Source: Amylostereum areolatum
Lineage: Eukaryota; Basidiomycota; Agaricomycetes; Russulales; Stereaceae
Length of the DNA: 64,000 nucleotides
NCBI GenBank assembly: GCA_012932865.1
Contig: SAXG01000127.1
Coordinates: 1 to 64,000, forward strand
Direction of reading: 5' to 3'
Under the pieces are notes generated by a model, which was not told where the DNA came from, did not search any database, and was given only the letters and a program-made list of their open reading frames with translations. The position numbers were made by a program, and so were the translations under genes. Below are positions 44,741-56,509 of the stretch, in pieces. Position 1 is the stretch's first letter; each line of letters opens with the position of its first letter.

Positions 44741-45387
44741 TATCATAGGTGACGAACCCGTGCTCATAGTCTTGGTATTTTCATTTTATTCGTAATTCTG
44801 TGCTCTGCAACTGTATTTTTTGAGCCTGCAGTCCTTGCAAGAGTCCCTTTTGGTCGTGAATCCTCCGCCATTGGGAGGTGCTCTCAAGTATAGAAGAGGA
44901 TCGGTATAAACGTTAACACCGTCGGCCCTTGGATATTTTCGACCGAGTTTGAAGTCACCTACGGCTCCCGCCACCTCACGCCAACTACTCGGAGTGGGTC
45001 TGTTTCTCTGACCATTGTCTGACCACCGGCCAACCGTTGACAATGGATAGTACATAAGCCTATCGAACTTCCGCGCCCTCCTTTGCCTAGCAGCCCAACC
45101 CGGTCCCTCCTCGGAGCGCTTCTCCATCCTCGCGGTGCCTGTACACCCCCCGCAACGCCCGGATCATCGCCGAAGTACTATTCCCACACTCTGTTAGCCG
45201 GCGATGCGCCTATCCCCCTCTGGACTCACTTCTACCTACTTCTTGTGAGCGATATAATGATTCCTCACACAACATTCAATAGCGGCGCTCGGACATACTA
45301 TCTACCAAGGGTATCACGGCGTTTCCCCTTTATTATTCCCTCCCACCGGTGCTGTTTGGTCCCTTCGACCTGCTCCTCTCCCCGCTA
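44741..45387. other. Intergenic region
   Basis: No supported gene between the first two ABM-like paralogs. Confidence 0.5.
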
Positions 45388-46333
45388 ATGGCTACACAAA
45401 CATCGTCGACGAACATCGTGTTGGAGGCCCATTTCTTCAAAGGCAATGACAGTTGTCGCGCCGATCCTATGGTATTCAGAGCGGTCCGTGACCGCGCCGA
45501 GACGTTGTACCGGTAAGTTCTATGCTGTCTTTCGACGAATGGGGTGTCTGGATGGGGTGTTCAACCTGGTCTGGTCTATTTGGATGGATAGGCCGATGGG
45601 GATGATGGAGCAGTACTGGGGAGAGACGGTGCAGAAACCTTTTCGGCTTGCCTGGATACTGGGTGCGCCTTTCTCTCCTACGTCGCCGTGTGAAAGTTGC
45701 GCGCTGACCGGCGCTTTCCCGTGTCCACCGCCTATTCTCAACGTCAACGTCATTGAACGTTCATTCACGTACAACGGAGAACAGTATGGCCCTCTCAAGA
45801 CCACTATACAGCCGCGCACGCATCCTCTGCCTTTGTCTCCCTATCCCAATCACTGCAATCCGTCGCGGATGAACCGCCGGACTCGATTTTCTTCCCCTCC
45901 GAAGTGCCTTTGTCCGACGTCGAAGGCGTGCTACGGGCGCCAGCAACAGAATTCTCCCATATTCATCTGAAGGAGCACATACCCCTAGAAGAAGGGAGGG
46001 GTATGTTTGTGGAGACTCTAGGTGTCGTGCGGCCGCAGGGAATGATCACGAACGCATGGGGGTTCGTGCCAGGGTCGGGCGAGGGAGAAGGCGCTTGCGT
46101 GCGAGCGCTTTACTTGGCCGGTTGGACCTCAGTCGAAGTGCGTGTTTCCGTTTGGTTCCGAGGGGGAGAGAAAATGTGCTTACTTGCGAGACGGGTGTGC
46201 ATCTGAGTAGGCACATTCAGCGTTCGGAGAGAAGGAGGAGGACAAGGCGTTCGAGGCGGCGCTTACCGAGAGAATCAATAACGACTTCTCTTTCGTGGAG
46301 ATCGTGCATTGCAATATGCAGCAGCATTTGTAG
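45388..46333 (+). CDS. ABM-like protein 2
   Basis: ATG at 45,388 begins MATQTSSTNIVLEAHFFKGN. The exon breaks at 45,512 (tac cg, intron, g). Next come GMMEQYWGETVQKPFRLAWIL, then VWPSQDHYTAASASSA-like text after an intron ending at acag (45,783), APATEFSHIHLKEHIPLEEG, NAWGFVPGSGEGEGACVRAL, and a final exon AHSAFGEKEEDKAFEAALTE to TAG at 46,331. It is closer to ABM-like 3 than to 1 or 4, which suggests local duplication. All joins keep frame. Function as for the family: unknown small-molecule role. Confidence 0.75.
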
Positions 46334-46597
46334 GCGATGTCTGCGTATCCTTCAAGTGGGTGGTAATTGCCCGTAGGCTTTGGTCGTAGTACAGTAAACA
46401 TTGGACGGTATGTGCAGATAGATAGATTATTTGTGCGCAGTGTCGCCGACCCTTCTGTCATACGCACAATTCAACTTTAGATTAGTATCAGGATTCAGGG
46501 ACCGACCCCTCTCCCGTCTTAAAATGTATTTCCGCCCCGCATCCCGCCAGATCCCGCCGCGGTCGAACGTTGGGACCGAGGTAGTCTCGTTCCCGCC

Positions 46598-46731
46598 GTT
46601 AGATAGCGAGTTGTGCAGGGGTTTTTCAGCGGGGGAGGAGGGAAATATGGGATGATGAAATCATGATGATGGGATGACACAATCACACTTGACTCACCCT
46701 CGAAAAACCCCTGCACAACTCGCTACCTAAC
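46598..46731. mobile_element. Short hairpin element with 30-bp inverted arms
   Basis: Arm 46598-46627 (gttagatagcgagttgtgca...) and arm 46702-46731 are reverse complements at 29 of 30 positions, 74 bases apart. The shape fits a miniature inverted-repeat element. No target duplication is clear. Confidence 0.65.
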
Positions 46732-47729
46732 GTCTGGGGCACTTTGTCAAGGCACCGCACCTCTGTGACAGAAGGTCACAGTCAGGTGATTTTTACTCAT
46801 ACGAAATGTATCATCGAGCCATTGAAGTTCTTCAGGTTTGTTTAGCCGGTCGTAGTACAATTGAATATTGATCCTTTCTACTGTCAACTCACTCCGAGTC
46901 TATGATCATCCCACTTGTGCTCAATGAAGTACACGGATTTAAGCTGTGTACTATAGGTTTTGTCCCAGGCAAGCCCATAAAGTTGGGTAACTAGTGACTG
47001 GCACTGCTTGTGCGTCGGTTCGCGCCTGTTCGCGCGCCGCCGTGGGTAATGATGAACACGGTCAGACGGGACCACAGCCAATGAAATTCAGCATACACAA
47101 TAGAAACAACCAAGACGGTCATCGACTGATCGACAGCAACAAGCACAGATTAAACGAGAACCGAATGGAAAGAAACAAGATACATAGCCTGGTCGTTACA
47201 AGCCGGCCAGCTCAGTGGGTTTCTGTATGCAGACAGAAAACTGGAAGATGAGATATCAGGGACTCAATATCCGAATTGACACCCTCTGATGACCCTCCTC
47301 GCCACCCCCTCGAACTGCACCTTCCTTCTCCCTGTGCTCCTCATCCACATCCACATCCTCAGCTTGTCCCCACCCTGCACCTCCTCCGAATTCACGCGCA
47401 TTTCTTGTGTTCCCTTCCACCACGCGCTTGACCTGGTCTCACAGCCGGTGTTGCCATGCAACCGAGTGCTCGTCTTGGAGAATGAGGTTGCACAGCTGCC
47501 ACAGAGAGGAGAGGTAGGGTGTGGTCGGGTCCGTGTGGTGCATGCACGAACGCGGATCAATGAGGGCGGACTGGGTTTTCTAGCAGTAATATTTAGGTAT
47601 CTTACACTCTCAAGATGACGGCATTTGAACGCGTACGAGCGCGTTTCCTCACGTGGAGCGCTTAGTCAGATCAGTTCCTGTGACGGCAGTCACAGAGGTG
47701 CATTTCATTGACGAACTGCCCCAGACGTT
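46729..47729. repeat. Inverted repeat pair about 50 bp long, ~900 bp apart
   Basis: aacgtctggggcactttgtc...acctctgtgac at 46,729-46,780 is the reverse complement, with some mismatches, of 47,678-47,729 (ctgtgacggcagtcacagag...ccccagacgtt). It may bound a non-coding DNA element that partly overlaps the 46,598 hairpin. Confidence 0.6.
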
Positions 47730-47769
47730 CTACGAGTCCTCGCGTCGCCGGTTTGAGTAGAACGTCTGG
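47721..47769. repeat. Perfect 13-bp hairpin
   Basis: ccagacgttctac (47721-47733) and gtagaacgtctgg (47757-47769) are exact reverse complements around a 23-base loop. It shares the cgtctgg word with the larger inverted repeat. Confidence 0.7.
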
Positions 47770-47831
47770 AACCGAGACTAGGACCGAGGCACTTATAGTG
47801 GCCGTTGCGTTCGCAAGACCCTAGTTTTACC

Positions 47832-48523
47832 AGGACCCCCGAAAATCAGGGGTGAGGCCTGATCAGATTTCTCAAAATTTGAGGCTTGACTATAGGATGA
47901 TTTTGGAAATTTGGCCAGATTTCGTCGGATAAAATCTGTTTTTTTGCCAAATTTTGGAGTTTTCGTCGGATGTGTGATCAGGCCTCCAAAATGTCAAATT
48001 TTCTTCAGAGACTGTGTATAAGGCTTCAGAAATGCGAAAGGCCTCTTACATTCAGTATATCAGACCCTCAGATGCTCAGATATCGTACAGTATAGTGTCC
48101 AAATGGTTGCGAAGCCGTGACTCGGTGAAGCTCGGCATGGGTTCCGGCGCCGGGCCGCATTCGGCGGCCGCGGCGGCGCAGCCGCCAAATGCAACACCCC
48201 ACGAGGGCTGAATTACGGGCTCATAGTCGGTGCTTTGGTAGACAAACTGTACTTTGATACCCAATCCGTGCTCAAACTAGCTGCAAGCAATCACCAATCA
48301 GGTCATGAGTAGACAGAAAACCTAGGCTCAAAAGCCTACTTTTGGTAGCATCATCGGACAAAAATCAGGCCTCACCCCATCAGCCCCTGGGAAAATTGGA
48401 CAAAAATCAGGCCTTCAATGGCTCCAGCCATTTTCATCGGATAAAAATCAGAAATTTTGGTCCAAAATCCCAAAATTTTCATAGGATGGTGATCAGGCAT
48501 CACCCCCAATTTTCGGGGGTCCT
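47832..48523. mobile_element. Non-autonomous TIR element (hAT-like MITE) with 8-bp target duplication
   Basis: Ends are near-perfect inverted repeats: AGGACCCCCGAAAATCAGGG on the left against the reverse complement of the right end AGGACCCCCGAAAATTGGGG, with similarity continuing through tgaggcctgatc for about 33 bp. The 8-base sequence gttttacc stands directly outside both ends (47824-47831 and 48524-48531). An 8-bp duplication is the habit of hAT transposons. No transposase frame is present; the interior holds repeated cggacaaaaatcagg-type words. Confidence 0.82.
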
Positions 48524-48582
48524 GTTTTACCTTGTCATTAATCATTAATCATTTCCCACCCTCCACACCTGCCCTCACCTCG

Positions 48583-49466
48583 ATGTCGTCTCCCCCGCCG
48601 GCGGTGCTCGAGGTGCACATCTTCAAAGGCAACGACCGGTGTCGCGCCGATCCCACTGCATTCAAAGCGGCGCGCGCCCGCGCCGAGGAGGCATATCGGT
48701 GAGTTTTGCACGTTGTTTGCATGGTCGTCAGTGGTCACGCAGTGAAAATGGCTAAAGAGCCGTACGGGGCTATCGATGTGAACGGGTGCAGGTCGAAGGG
48801 ACTGAAGAAACAGTACTGGGGAGAGACGCTGGAGCGACCCTTTCGCTTCGTCTGGTTATTGGGTGCGCCTTCTCGCCTTATTTAAGGTCCCAGCAATCTC
48901 GTCACCTCTCCTGCCCCCATCGTCACACAATGGTTTTTAAATGCCCCTTGCGGACAGTATGGTTCTCGGCAGATGCACAAGCAGCATCCTCCCCCCCTTC
49001 GCGTGTCGTCGAAGTCGAAGCCCTTGCCGAAGGCGGCCCGATTCATTCGTCGCGTTGTATGATCTGCTGCCGGAAATGGTGCTGCATGCACCTGTCACGG
49101 AGCTGTCGGAAGTTTTGATGCGGGATGGTGTGTCGCTCGCGGACGCGAAGCAAACGTTCGCGAACGTGTTCAGCTATGGCGGGTCGAAGGACATGATAGG
49201 GAACGCGTGGGGGTTTGTGCCGATGGACAAGGATGTGGCGGAGGTGATCAAGGCGTTTTATGTGGCGGGGTGGCCGTCGGTCGCGGTGCGTGTCTTTGCT
49301 TCTGCCTCCACGGTCTGAACGGGGACTGAACGTCGACGCGCAGACGCACTTGACGTACGGAGAGCGCGTCGAGGATCGGGAGGACGCTGAGGCACTCGCC
49401 GACGCGATCATGAGTGATGTTACCCATATGGACATGATGCACAGCAAATTGCGGCTTCATTCATAG
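48583..49466 (+). pseudogene. ABM-like protein 3, one-base frameshift
   Basis: ATG at 48,583 begins MSSPPPAVLEVHIFKGNDRC. Exon 2 gives KKQYWGETLERPFRFVWLL, and exon 3 starts VWFSADAQAASSPP, parallel to ABM-like 2. Near 49,037-49,043 (ggcccgattc) the frame fails; one extra base would join EALAEGGP to DSFVALYDLLPEMVLHAPVT. It then continues with NAWGFVPMDKDVAEVIKAFY and a last exon to TAG at 49,464. Everything else, including splice sites, is in order, so the lesion is either recent or a sequence error. Confidence 0.7.
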
Positions 49467-49883
49467 GGCTTGGGAAAGGATAGAGTTTCGAAGGGCTGGC
49501 AGGGCCGCAGGGAAGGTGGGATTGTGTATCATTGATTATACTGGACGGATATCTCGATTTTCTGGCGAGAGGGCCATCGGAAACGATGAAGGCCCATTGT
49601 ATCTTTGTGTGCATGTAGTATCCACTTTATGTACAATTGTACAAGATTTTGTTGACGTGTCCCACAGGGGCCATTCACAGAATGCATTGCGACATCCGAA
49701 GGTAGACTTCTAACAGACAGATACTCATTGTCAAATATACATGCCATTGTATACGGAGTTGTACCCTCCAAGTTTCAGTAGAAATAAGCCCATGAGTGCG
49801 AGCGCATGGTGCACCCTCCAAACTCGAGAAAGTACACGAAATCCCCAGAAGACCCAAAGAAGACCCTTAGTAGTAGTAAAAAC
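49467..49883. other. Convergent intergenic region
   Basis: Lies between the 3' ends of ABM-like 3 (+) and lyase A (-). No gene is seen. Confidence 0.6.
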
Positions 49884-51735
49884 TCACCTAAAGGCGAGAG
49901 ACCAGAGCATCGCGCCGACCGCCGCAGCGATGACCCAGACACTTCCTCGATGCACCCGAACCCCCGCCCCATTCGTGCTCGCGCTCGTCGTCGTCCCTGC
50001 ACCTGCACCCCCCTCCGTAGTACCTCCCCCCTTCTTCCCATTCGCTGCCGCCCACCCCTCGTCGCTCATCGGTTGTGCAAACAGAAAATACGGTTCCTCG
50101 GGGTAGTCCGGATTCTGCCCCTTCAAGAACGACGCGTACTTGTTCTGTGGATCGCCATATACGGCCGCGACGGCCGCGACATAGGGATGTATTTCCGAGA
50201 GCGGCTCGCCGTTCGCGGGTTGCGCGATGACGAAGTCGAGGGCCGTGCGGATTGTTGCACCAGAGGCAGAGGTAAGGTCCCAGGTTGGAAAGCCAGAATA
50301 GGCGGCAATTTGGGCGTTTGTCTGGGTTAGATTGTGGGAGGAGTTAGTAAAAGGGTGAGAAGAGAAACAGGGAGGGACGCACGATGATGGCTGCGATGTT
50401 GAAGCCGCGGTAATGATACGGACGTGTGCGTTCGGCTTCGAGGGGCTGATCGTACCGTCGTCAGTGCGTAGGGAGAGAAAAACTCAGGAGCACCGAGTAC
50501 ACAGATAGATAATAACGCACCTGCTCGCCTGAAGCCTCAATTTGCTTCTGGTACTGGTTCTCGAAATAATGCCGCGTGACGTTCTTCGCACCGTTCGTGT
50601 CGTACACGATCAGCTTGAGTGCTGCGAGTTGGTTGTAGTAGAACGTCCCGTGGTTACTGCACACGGCTCCATATTTAGAGAATAAAGAGGGTCAAGAGGA
50701 GGGGAGGGGAGGGTACTTTGCGGCGAGGGCTTCTCCGAGCGCGATGGGGCTCGTCTCGAGCCAGTGAATGTACTTCCGGCTCCAGGAGACGATCGCTGCA
50801 TCGAGGACACTCGTCCAAGCTTTGCTCTGTCCTTGGCGAAGGACGAGGATTCCTGTCGCGATCTTCGCCATGCACCTCAAATCCCTGTACGACATCCCCC
50901 GCTGTCAACGATCCCTTCAAACCAATGAGAAGCACAAAAAGGCTCACAGGACACCCGTCTGTGTCCCGTGGTCATTCCCGGGCCCGCGGATGATTTGCGC
51001 GTAGTCGAGGTTGGGATTCATGTTTGTTGCGGGATCGACGAACCATGTGCGGAGGAAGGACGCGGCGTTGGAGGCGTATGCATCCGATCCGTTGAGAGCC
51101 CAAGCGAGGGCGTTGTAGAAGACCGCGTCGGCGAGCGCGGTGAAGGCGCCGGTGTTGTTGACGAGGTGCACATCCGGGCTGGGATCTCCATCTTTGCGGA
51201 CATATTTACAGGTCGTGTATACTGAGTTTGGGGCGAGGCGATACAGGCGATTCAGAATTGGGAGAGACGACGGTGGGAAGACGCACTTTGTTTCGAGGTG
51301 AGCTCGGTCTTGTTTCCAGTGTCACTGCAATTAGCCCACCAACTAAGGAGAATTATTAGATGAAGTGGGGTGCCAAACTGGAGGAGTTGAAATGGGAACG
51401 CACTAGGGTGCCCAGCTGAGATAATCGTGCGGGTCTCCCGACGGTGCATTGAAAGGTTTCGAAGTGATAACCGCTGTGTTTGGGAAGCACGCGTCAGCCT
51501 CTTCCCCGAACAGCACGAAAATAAATCACGACGCACACCATGGACCTTGGGCAGTGAGCTCGTCTGCCCATTGCACGATGGAACGCTGGGCAGCGATGGT
51601 CGTATTGGGGAAATTTCCTCCGAGGATGTAGGAAGGATCGATGAACTCGTTGAAATAGTCTTCAAAGGACAGGACGCCCGCGCATAGCCCAACGAGCAGA
51701 AAAAGTAACGAGTGAAAAGTGTGACAAAACGCCAT
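49884..51735 (-). CDS. Secreted alginate-lyase-family protein A
   Basis: The start at 51,735 begins with a signal-peptide-like segment (HSLLFLLVGLCAGVLSFEDY). Spliced text then runs FIDPSYILGGNFPNTTIAAQ, SVITSKPFNAPSGDPHDYLS followed by WAPYWWANCSD, DVHLVNNTGAFTALADAVF-type text, ALNGSDAYASNAASFLRTWF, NMNPNLDYAQIIRGPG, a GILVLRQGQS block, and NHGTFYYNQLAALKLIVYD. The YLSWAPYWW and NHGTFYYNQ motifs mark the PF05426-type alginate lyase domain, where Asn-His and Tyr are expected catalytic residues. The C-terminus after SDEGWAAAN is Gly/Thr-rich and ends in a hydrophobic helix, as in GPI-anchored wall proteins. Substrate in a mushroom is unlikely to be alginate itself; other uronic-acid glycans are possible. 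Stop TGA at 49,884-49,886. About seven introns; borders approximate. Confidence 0.83.
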
Positions 51736-52432
51736 AAGAACGCCCTTGCGAGACGGGGAGAAGGAAGAGAGACAGGACGGCAAGGAAGCCTAGGACGCGC
51801 GAGATCCGGGGTAGGGCCTTGTACTACTTCTCTTATATGAAGTTTATTGAGGCCGAGGGGCCTCAGGCTGTCCGCATGGAAAGTGTGGTTCCATATCATA
51901 CAATGCATCATATCAATAGTCGTGGGCGTCCTAGGAAAGCAAAACCCGTGGGTACTGTGGGTTGAGGATGAAGCTGACGCTCGAATTCTTGTAGTCACGG
52001 TCGGTGAGATGTCGCGTGCTTTTCGTACCGCTGCTTCCAGGTAAAGGGACCGATCTCGTCGGAAAGCGACGCAGTGACGAACGTGAGCCACGGATAAATT
52101 GCTTCGTCTTCATGGACAAGAGAGCCAGAAAAACGGAAAGCACTTCCGAGTCTGTTAGCCTGAGAAATAGCGACGAAGGTCCCATGTAAGTCCAACATCG
52201 ATACCAGTTACGCAGATGATGCCAAGGTGGTTGACGGTAATTGAATATTGAGGGCGAACTGATACCGGTGCTTTTCCCTATAGTATCAGCAGCAGCCCTT
52301 GTAAACCGACGGTCCGTGGCTGTCGACAGCCAACCGGATTACTTACACGGTACATAGAAGGGGAGACAACAATGAATTAATTAACGAGAAGGTCCGCGAG
52401 ATCCCCAGAAAACCCTTGATAGTGATAGAAGC
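51736..52432. other. Intergenic region between tandem lyase genes
   Basis: Holds the promoter of lyase A. Short matches to the upstream region of lyase B (for example near 51,850-52,030 against 54,390-54,540) show the duplication included the promoter. Confidence 0.6.
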
Positions 52433-54307
52433 TCACCTCGAGACGAGAGACGAGAGCACCGCGCCTACCACCGCAGCGATGACCCAACCATCCCCTCGAT
52501 GTTTCCCACTCCCCGCCCCACCCGTGCTCGAGCTCGAGCTCGTCGTCGTCGTCCCTGCACCAGTATCCCCCGCCGCATTACTTCCCCCCTTCGCAACCTC
52601 CCCGTTCGCCGCCGCCCACCCCTCGTCGCTCAGCGGTTGCGCGAACAGAAAATACGGTTCCTCAGGGTAGTCCGGATTTTGTCCTTTCAAGAACGACGCG
52701 TACTTGTTCTGTGGATCGCCATATATGGCGGCGACGGCGGCGACATACGGGTGGATCTCTGACAGAGGCTCGCCGTTCGCAGGCTGCGCGATGGCGAAGT
52801 CGAGCGCGGTGTGGATTGTTGCACCGGAGACGGCGGCGAGATTCCATGCTGGAAGGCCTGAGTAGGTGGCAATTTGGGCGTTTGTCTGCCAGGTCAGAGC
52901 GTTGGGCGGGGTGAGTGGAAGTGGGATAACGGGACAAGGGGGGAAGGGGCGTACGATGATGGCTGCGAGGTTGTAGCCGCGGTAGTGATAAGGGTGCGTG
53001 CGTTCGGCTTCGAGGGGCTGATCGTACCAACGTTAGTGCGTAGGGGGAGAAAGCGGGGATACAAGGGGTAGAAGGATATATAGATACGCACCTGCTCGCC
53101 TGAAACCTCGATCTGCTTCTGGTACTGGTTCTCGAAGAAATGCTGCGTGACGTTCTTTGCGCCGTCCTTGTCGTACACGACCAGCTTGAGCGCGGCGAGC
53201 TGGTTGTAGTAGAACGTTCCGTGGTTACTGAACACCGTCCCGTATTCAGCGCGGAAAGAAGGGGGAGAGGGGAGAGATGGTACTTTGCGGAGAAGGCCTC
53301 GCCGAGTGCGATGGGGCTTGTCTCGAGCCAGTTGATGTACTCCTGGCTCCAGGAGACGATTGATGCGTCGAGGTCACTCGTCCAATCCTTACTCCGTCCC
53401 TGGCGGAGGACGAGGATTCCTGTTGCGATCTTCGCCATGCATTTTAAGTCCCTGTACGACATCCCGGTCGTCAAAAACGCCTTCAAACTGGCGATATGTG
53501 TTTAGAAAGACCCACAAGACGCCCGTATGCGCCCCGTACTTGCTCCCGGGTCCGCGGATGACCTGAGCGTAGTCGAGGTTGGGATTCATCTTCGTTGCGG
53601 GGTCGACGAACCATGTGCGGAGGAAGGACGCGGCGTTGGAGCCGTACGCGTCCGAGCCGTTGAGAGCCCAAGCGAGGGCGTTATAGAAGACCGCGTCAGA
53701 GAGCGCGGTGAAGGCGCCGGTGTTGTTGACTAAGTGGACGTCCGGGCTGAACTGCCCGTCTTTGCGGACATATTTACATGTCGTGTAAACTGAGTTTAGG
53801 GCGAGACGCGTGATTGAGGATTGGAAGAGATGAGGGGACGGGGGTCAAGACGCACTTTGTTGCGGGGTAAGCTCGGTCTTGTTTCCAGTGTCACTGCAAT
53901 CGGCCCACCAGCTAGAGAGCGTTATCAGATGAGGCGAGGCACAGGACTAAAGACAAAATGAGAACGCACTAGGGTGCCCAACTGAGATAATCGTGCGGGT
54001 CTCCCGACGGCGCGTTGAAAGGTTTAGAAGTGATAACCGCTGTGTTTAGGAAGCACGCGTCAGCCTCGCCATCCACACGAGCAGCACAAACATCACGATC
54101 GATAGAACCTGACGTACACCAAGGTCCTTGCGCGGCGAGCTCGTCTGCCCATTGCACGACGGAACGCTGGACAGCAATGGTCGTGTTGGGGAAATTCCCT
54201 CTGAGAATGTAGGAAGGGTCGATGAACTCGTTGACGTAGTTTTCAAAAGACATGACGCCCGTGCATAGCCCGACGAGCAGGAAAAGTGACCGTTGAAAAG
54301 GTGCCAT
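52433..54307 (-). CDS. Secreted alginate-lyase-family protein B (tandem paralog)
   Basis: The layout and intron positions repeat lyase A: signal-like start MAPFQRSLFLLVGLCTGVMS at 54,307, FIDPSYILRGNFPNTTIAVQ, SGDPHDYLSWAP, NPNLDYAQVIRGPGSKYGAH, MAKIATGILVLRQGRSKDW, NHGTFYYNQLAALKLVVYDK, QNPDYPEEPYFLFAQPLSDE, a Gly/Ser/Thr tail and a hydrophobic C-terminus (WVIAAVVGAVLSSLVSR). Stop TGA at 52,433-52,435. An upstream in-frame ATG at 54,370 exists; I prefer 54,307 because it matches the start of A and opens the signal peptide. Both copies appear intact, which suggests recent duplication with retained function. Confidence 0.83.
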
Positions 54308-55136
54308 AAAAACGCCCGCGCGAGATATGGAGACGAGGAGGGGGGCAGGACGGACGAAGAGGCCGCGCAAGATGGGTAGGGTCCCGTATATGAGGTCGAG
54401 GAACCTCTTCGCATGGAAAGCCGCACCGAGGCCACAGGGCGTGCGTCCGTATCATACAATTCATCGAGTTATGGGCGTTCCGGAAAGCGAAAATTTTTGG
54501 GACGGTGAATTGAAGATAAAGCTGACGGGCTTGAATCTCCGTACCACGTAGCCGCCGTGTCGAGAAAGTCATCCTTTTCGCCGTGTCTTCCACCGGAAGG
54601 TCAAGGCACCAGTTTCATCGTAGTGACTTGACACGGCGGGGAGGGGGACGGCGGCGGGCGCCACTGATATTATCGATGTCAGTCACTTACGCAGATGATG
54701 CCAAGGTAATTGAGGATAAAACTGCCGACGCTTTTCTCTCTCTCGCAGCAGCAGCTTCTGTAAGAATTGATAAACGTGAACAGGACGTGGCCCCATGGAT
54801 CTTGCGTGGCAGTGGTTTGCACTTAAGTTGTGTGAAGTGGTTGGCGGCGCTGGCATCCAACCGCACTGCTTACATAATATTATGTAATGAGATTACAGAG
54901 TCTTACTTACATAAACCAGTGACTGTATGCCATCGTACTTAAGTACGCCCTTAGAGTCTTTGTCTCACCCGTGGTCCCGTACGGTTTCCTCGAGCCCCGA
55001 AAAATGTCGGAAGAGACTAAGTACTTGCGGATAGCTCGCCGTGGTGAGGAATCCGATTCATCTGTTGTCATTTATTTGTGTCATTTTCTAGCACGTCGGA
55101 GTCTCTCGATCTCCCTCCGTTTACTCTCCCGCCATC
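54308..55136. other. Divergent intergenic region
   Basis: Between lyase B (-) and ABM-like 4 (+); no gene is seen. Confidence 0.55.
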
Positions 55137-55960
55137 ATGTCCTCCGACCAACCGTTCTGCCAGGTCGTACTCTTCAAAGCCACCGAAGCGACCACTGCCG
55201 ATCCTTCGCGCTTCAAGGCCCTGCGTGAGGAAATACACGAACTAGCGTATGTCCATTCTCGCCCCGCCATCCGAGAGCGCGCAGCTGATATCGACTGCAC
55301 ACTTCATTCCAGGGCGGATGACCTCGAGGATGGTGGGTATTGGGGTCACGCCGTCGAGCGTCCGAATCAATTTTACTGGATCCTGTGTGAGTGGCCGCGC
55401 GTTTACTGTTTCCTCACCCCGCGTCCAACCTCGTGTGCCCGTCTCTCCCCCGTCGCAGTCTGGAAGTCCCACGAACGCCACGAGCGCATCCGATCATCGA
55501 AGGAGATGCTCGCGCTGGCCGCGAAGTTTGACACGCTGATCGAGGAGCGCACCGCGCTCGTTTACGTCAACTTCAAACGGCCTGTGCGCCCGATCCTGGA
55601 GTCGCCCGTGACGGAGGTCGTGCACGTCGACGTGCGCGAGGACGTGGACTACACCAAGGTCGACCGTGAGACGCGGGTGGTCGTGGATATGCAGCTCGCG
55701 CGTGGGCTCAAGGGCTATCGAGGCAGTACGTGGGGATACACGCCGGAGAACGGCGGGGAGGGGATATACATCGGGGGGTGGGACAGCATCGAGGTGCGTT
55801 GGCCGTCTTCCTTGTCATACCGTTGAAGGTTGCGATGCTGACGCGGGCGTAGGACCACTTGGAGCTCGGGATCGATGACGACGAGCTCGTCGCACGCTTG
55901 GAGGAAACCATGGCGCTGGCCGATACGGTGCGCATGGTTCACGTCAGGTTCCAGCGCTAG
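55137..55960 (+). CDS. ABM-like protein 4
   Basis: ATG at 55,137 begins MSSDQPFCQVVLFKATEATT. After a short intron come RADDLEDGGYWGHAVERPNQ and FYWIL, then an intron (gtgagtgg...gtcgcag) to FWKSHERHERIRSSKEMLAL, SPVTEVVHVDVREDVDYTKV, TWGYTPENGGEGIYIGGWDS, and a last exon DHLELGIDDDELVARLEETM to TAG at 55,958. The WKSHERHERIRSS text is a clear sign of the dimeric alpha/beta-barrel (ABM) fold and supports the call for the other three. It is the most conventional member and is separated from the others by the lyase pair. Confidence 0.82.
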
Positions 55961-56509
55961 CGCGCGTTGCCTCGCGTTCGCCGGCAGCGGGGTCCTGCGC
56001 GGTCGGTGCCTATGTCTTCGTCACCATAGATTGCGCGTGCATGTATAGCTTTCGCACGCCGCACATTCCCGCGCATGCGGCTATCGCCTTCCCTCGCAAC
56101 GTCGACGTCGACATCGACAGCAGAGCCAATACAGCGACTTTTGACCTACTTCTCGACGTCGCTACTCGCCCATAATGTATGCGCCGAATACTACCACACC
56201 TGCCTTCGAGGCACGCAGCTTTCCGAAAGCCAGAAATACCGCATATCCAGGTCCTGCCTGCCTTTCGCGCCATCTACGATTCTCATCAAGTGCCACCATT
56301 CTCAGACCTGCCCTAAGTCAATCGCCCCCAAACTAACGAAAGCTACCTGCATTTTTCAGCTCGCCACATCCGTGTCCCGCGTCCCGCCCTGTGTGCGTTT
56401 CGACCTAAGGACACGCCATTAGTCCCGGCAGCTGATACCGTGGTTCCTCCAACACGTACCCATAAGAGCAAGTCAGGACCCCCAAGTCTTAGTACTACAA
56501 CTCCCAACC
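55961..56509. other. Intergenic region
   Basis: No supported gene; presumably the FMO3 promoter. Confidence 0.55.

Larger units (their letters stand above)
46334..48582. other. Intergenic region filled with inverted-repeat elements
   Basis: Holds a 30-bp hairpin pair, a larger inverted repeat about 950 bp apart, a 13-bp perfect hairpin and a 692-bp TIR element, listed separately. No protein gene is supported. Confidence 0.7.
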
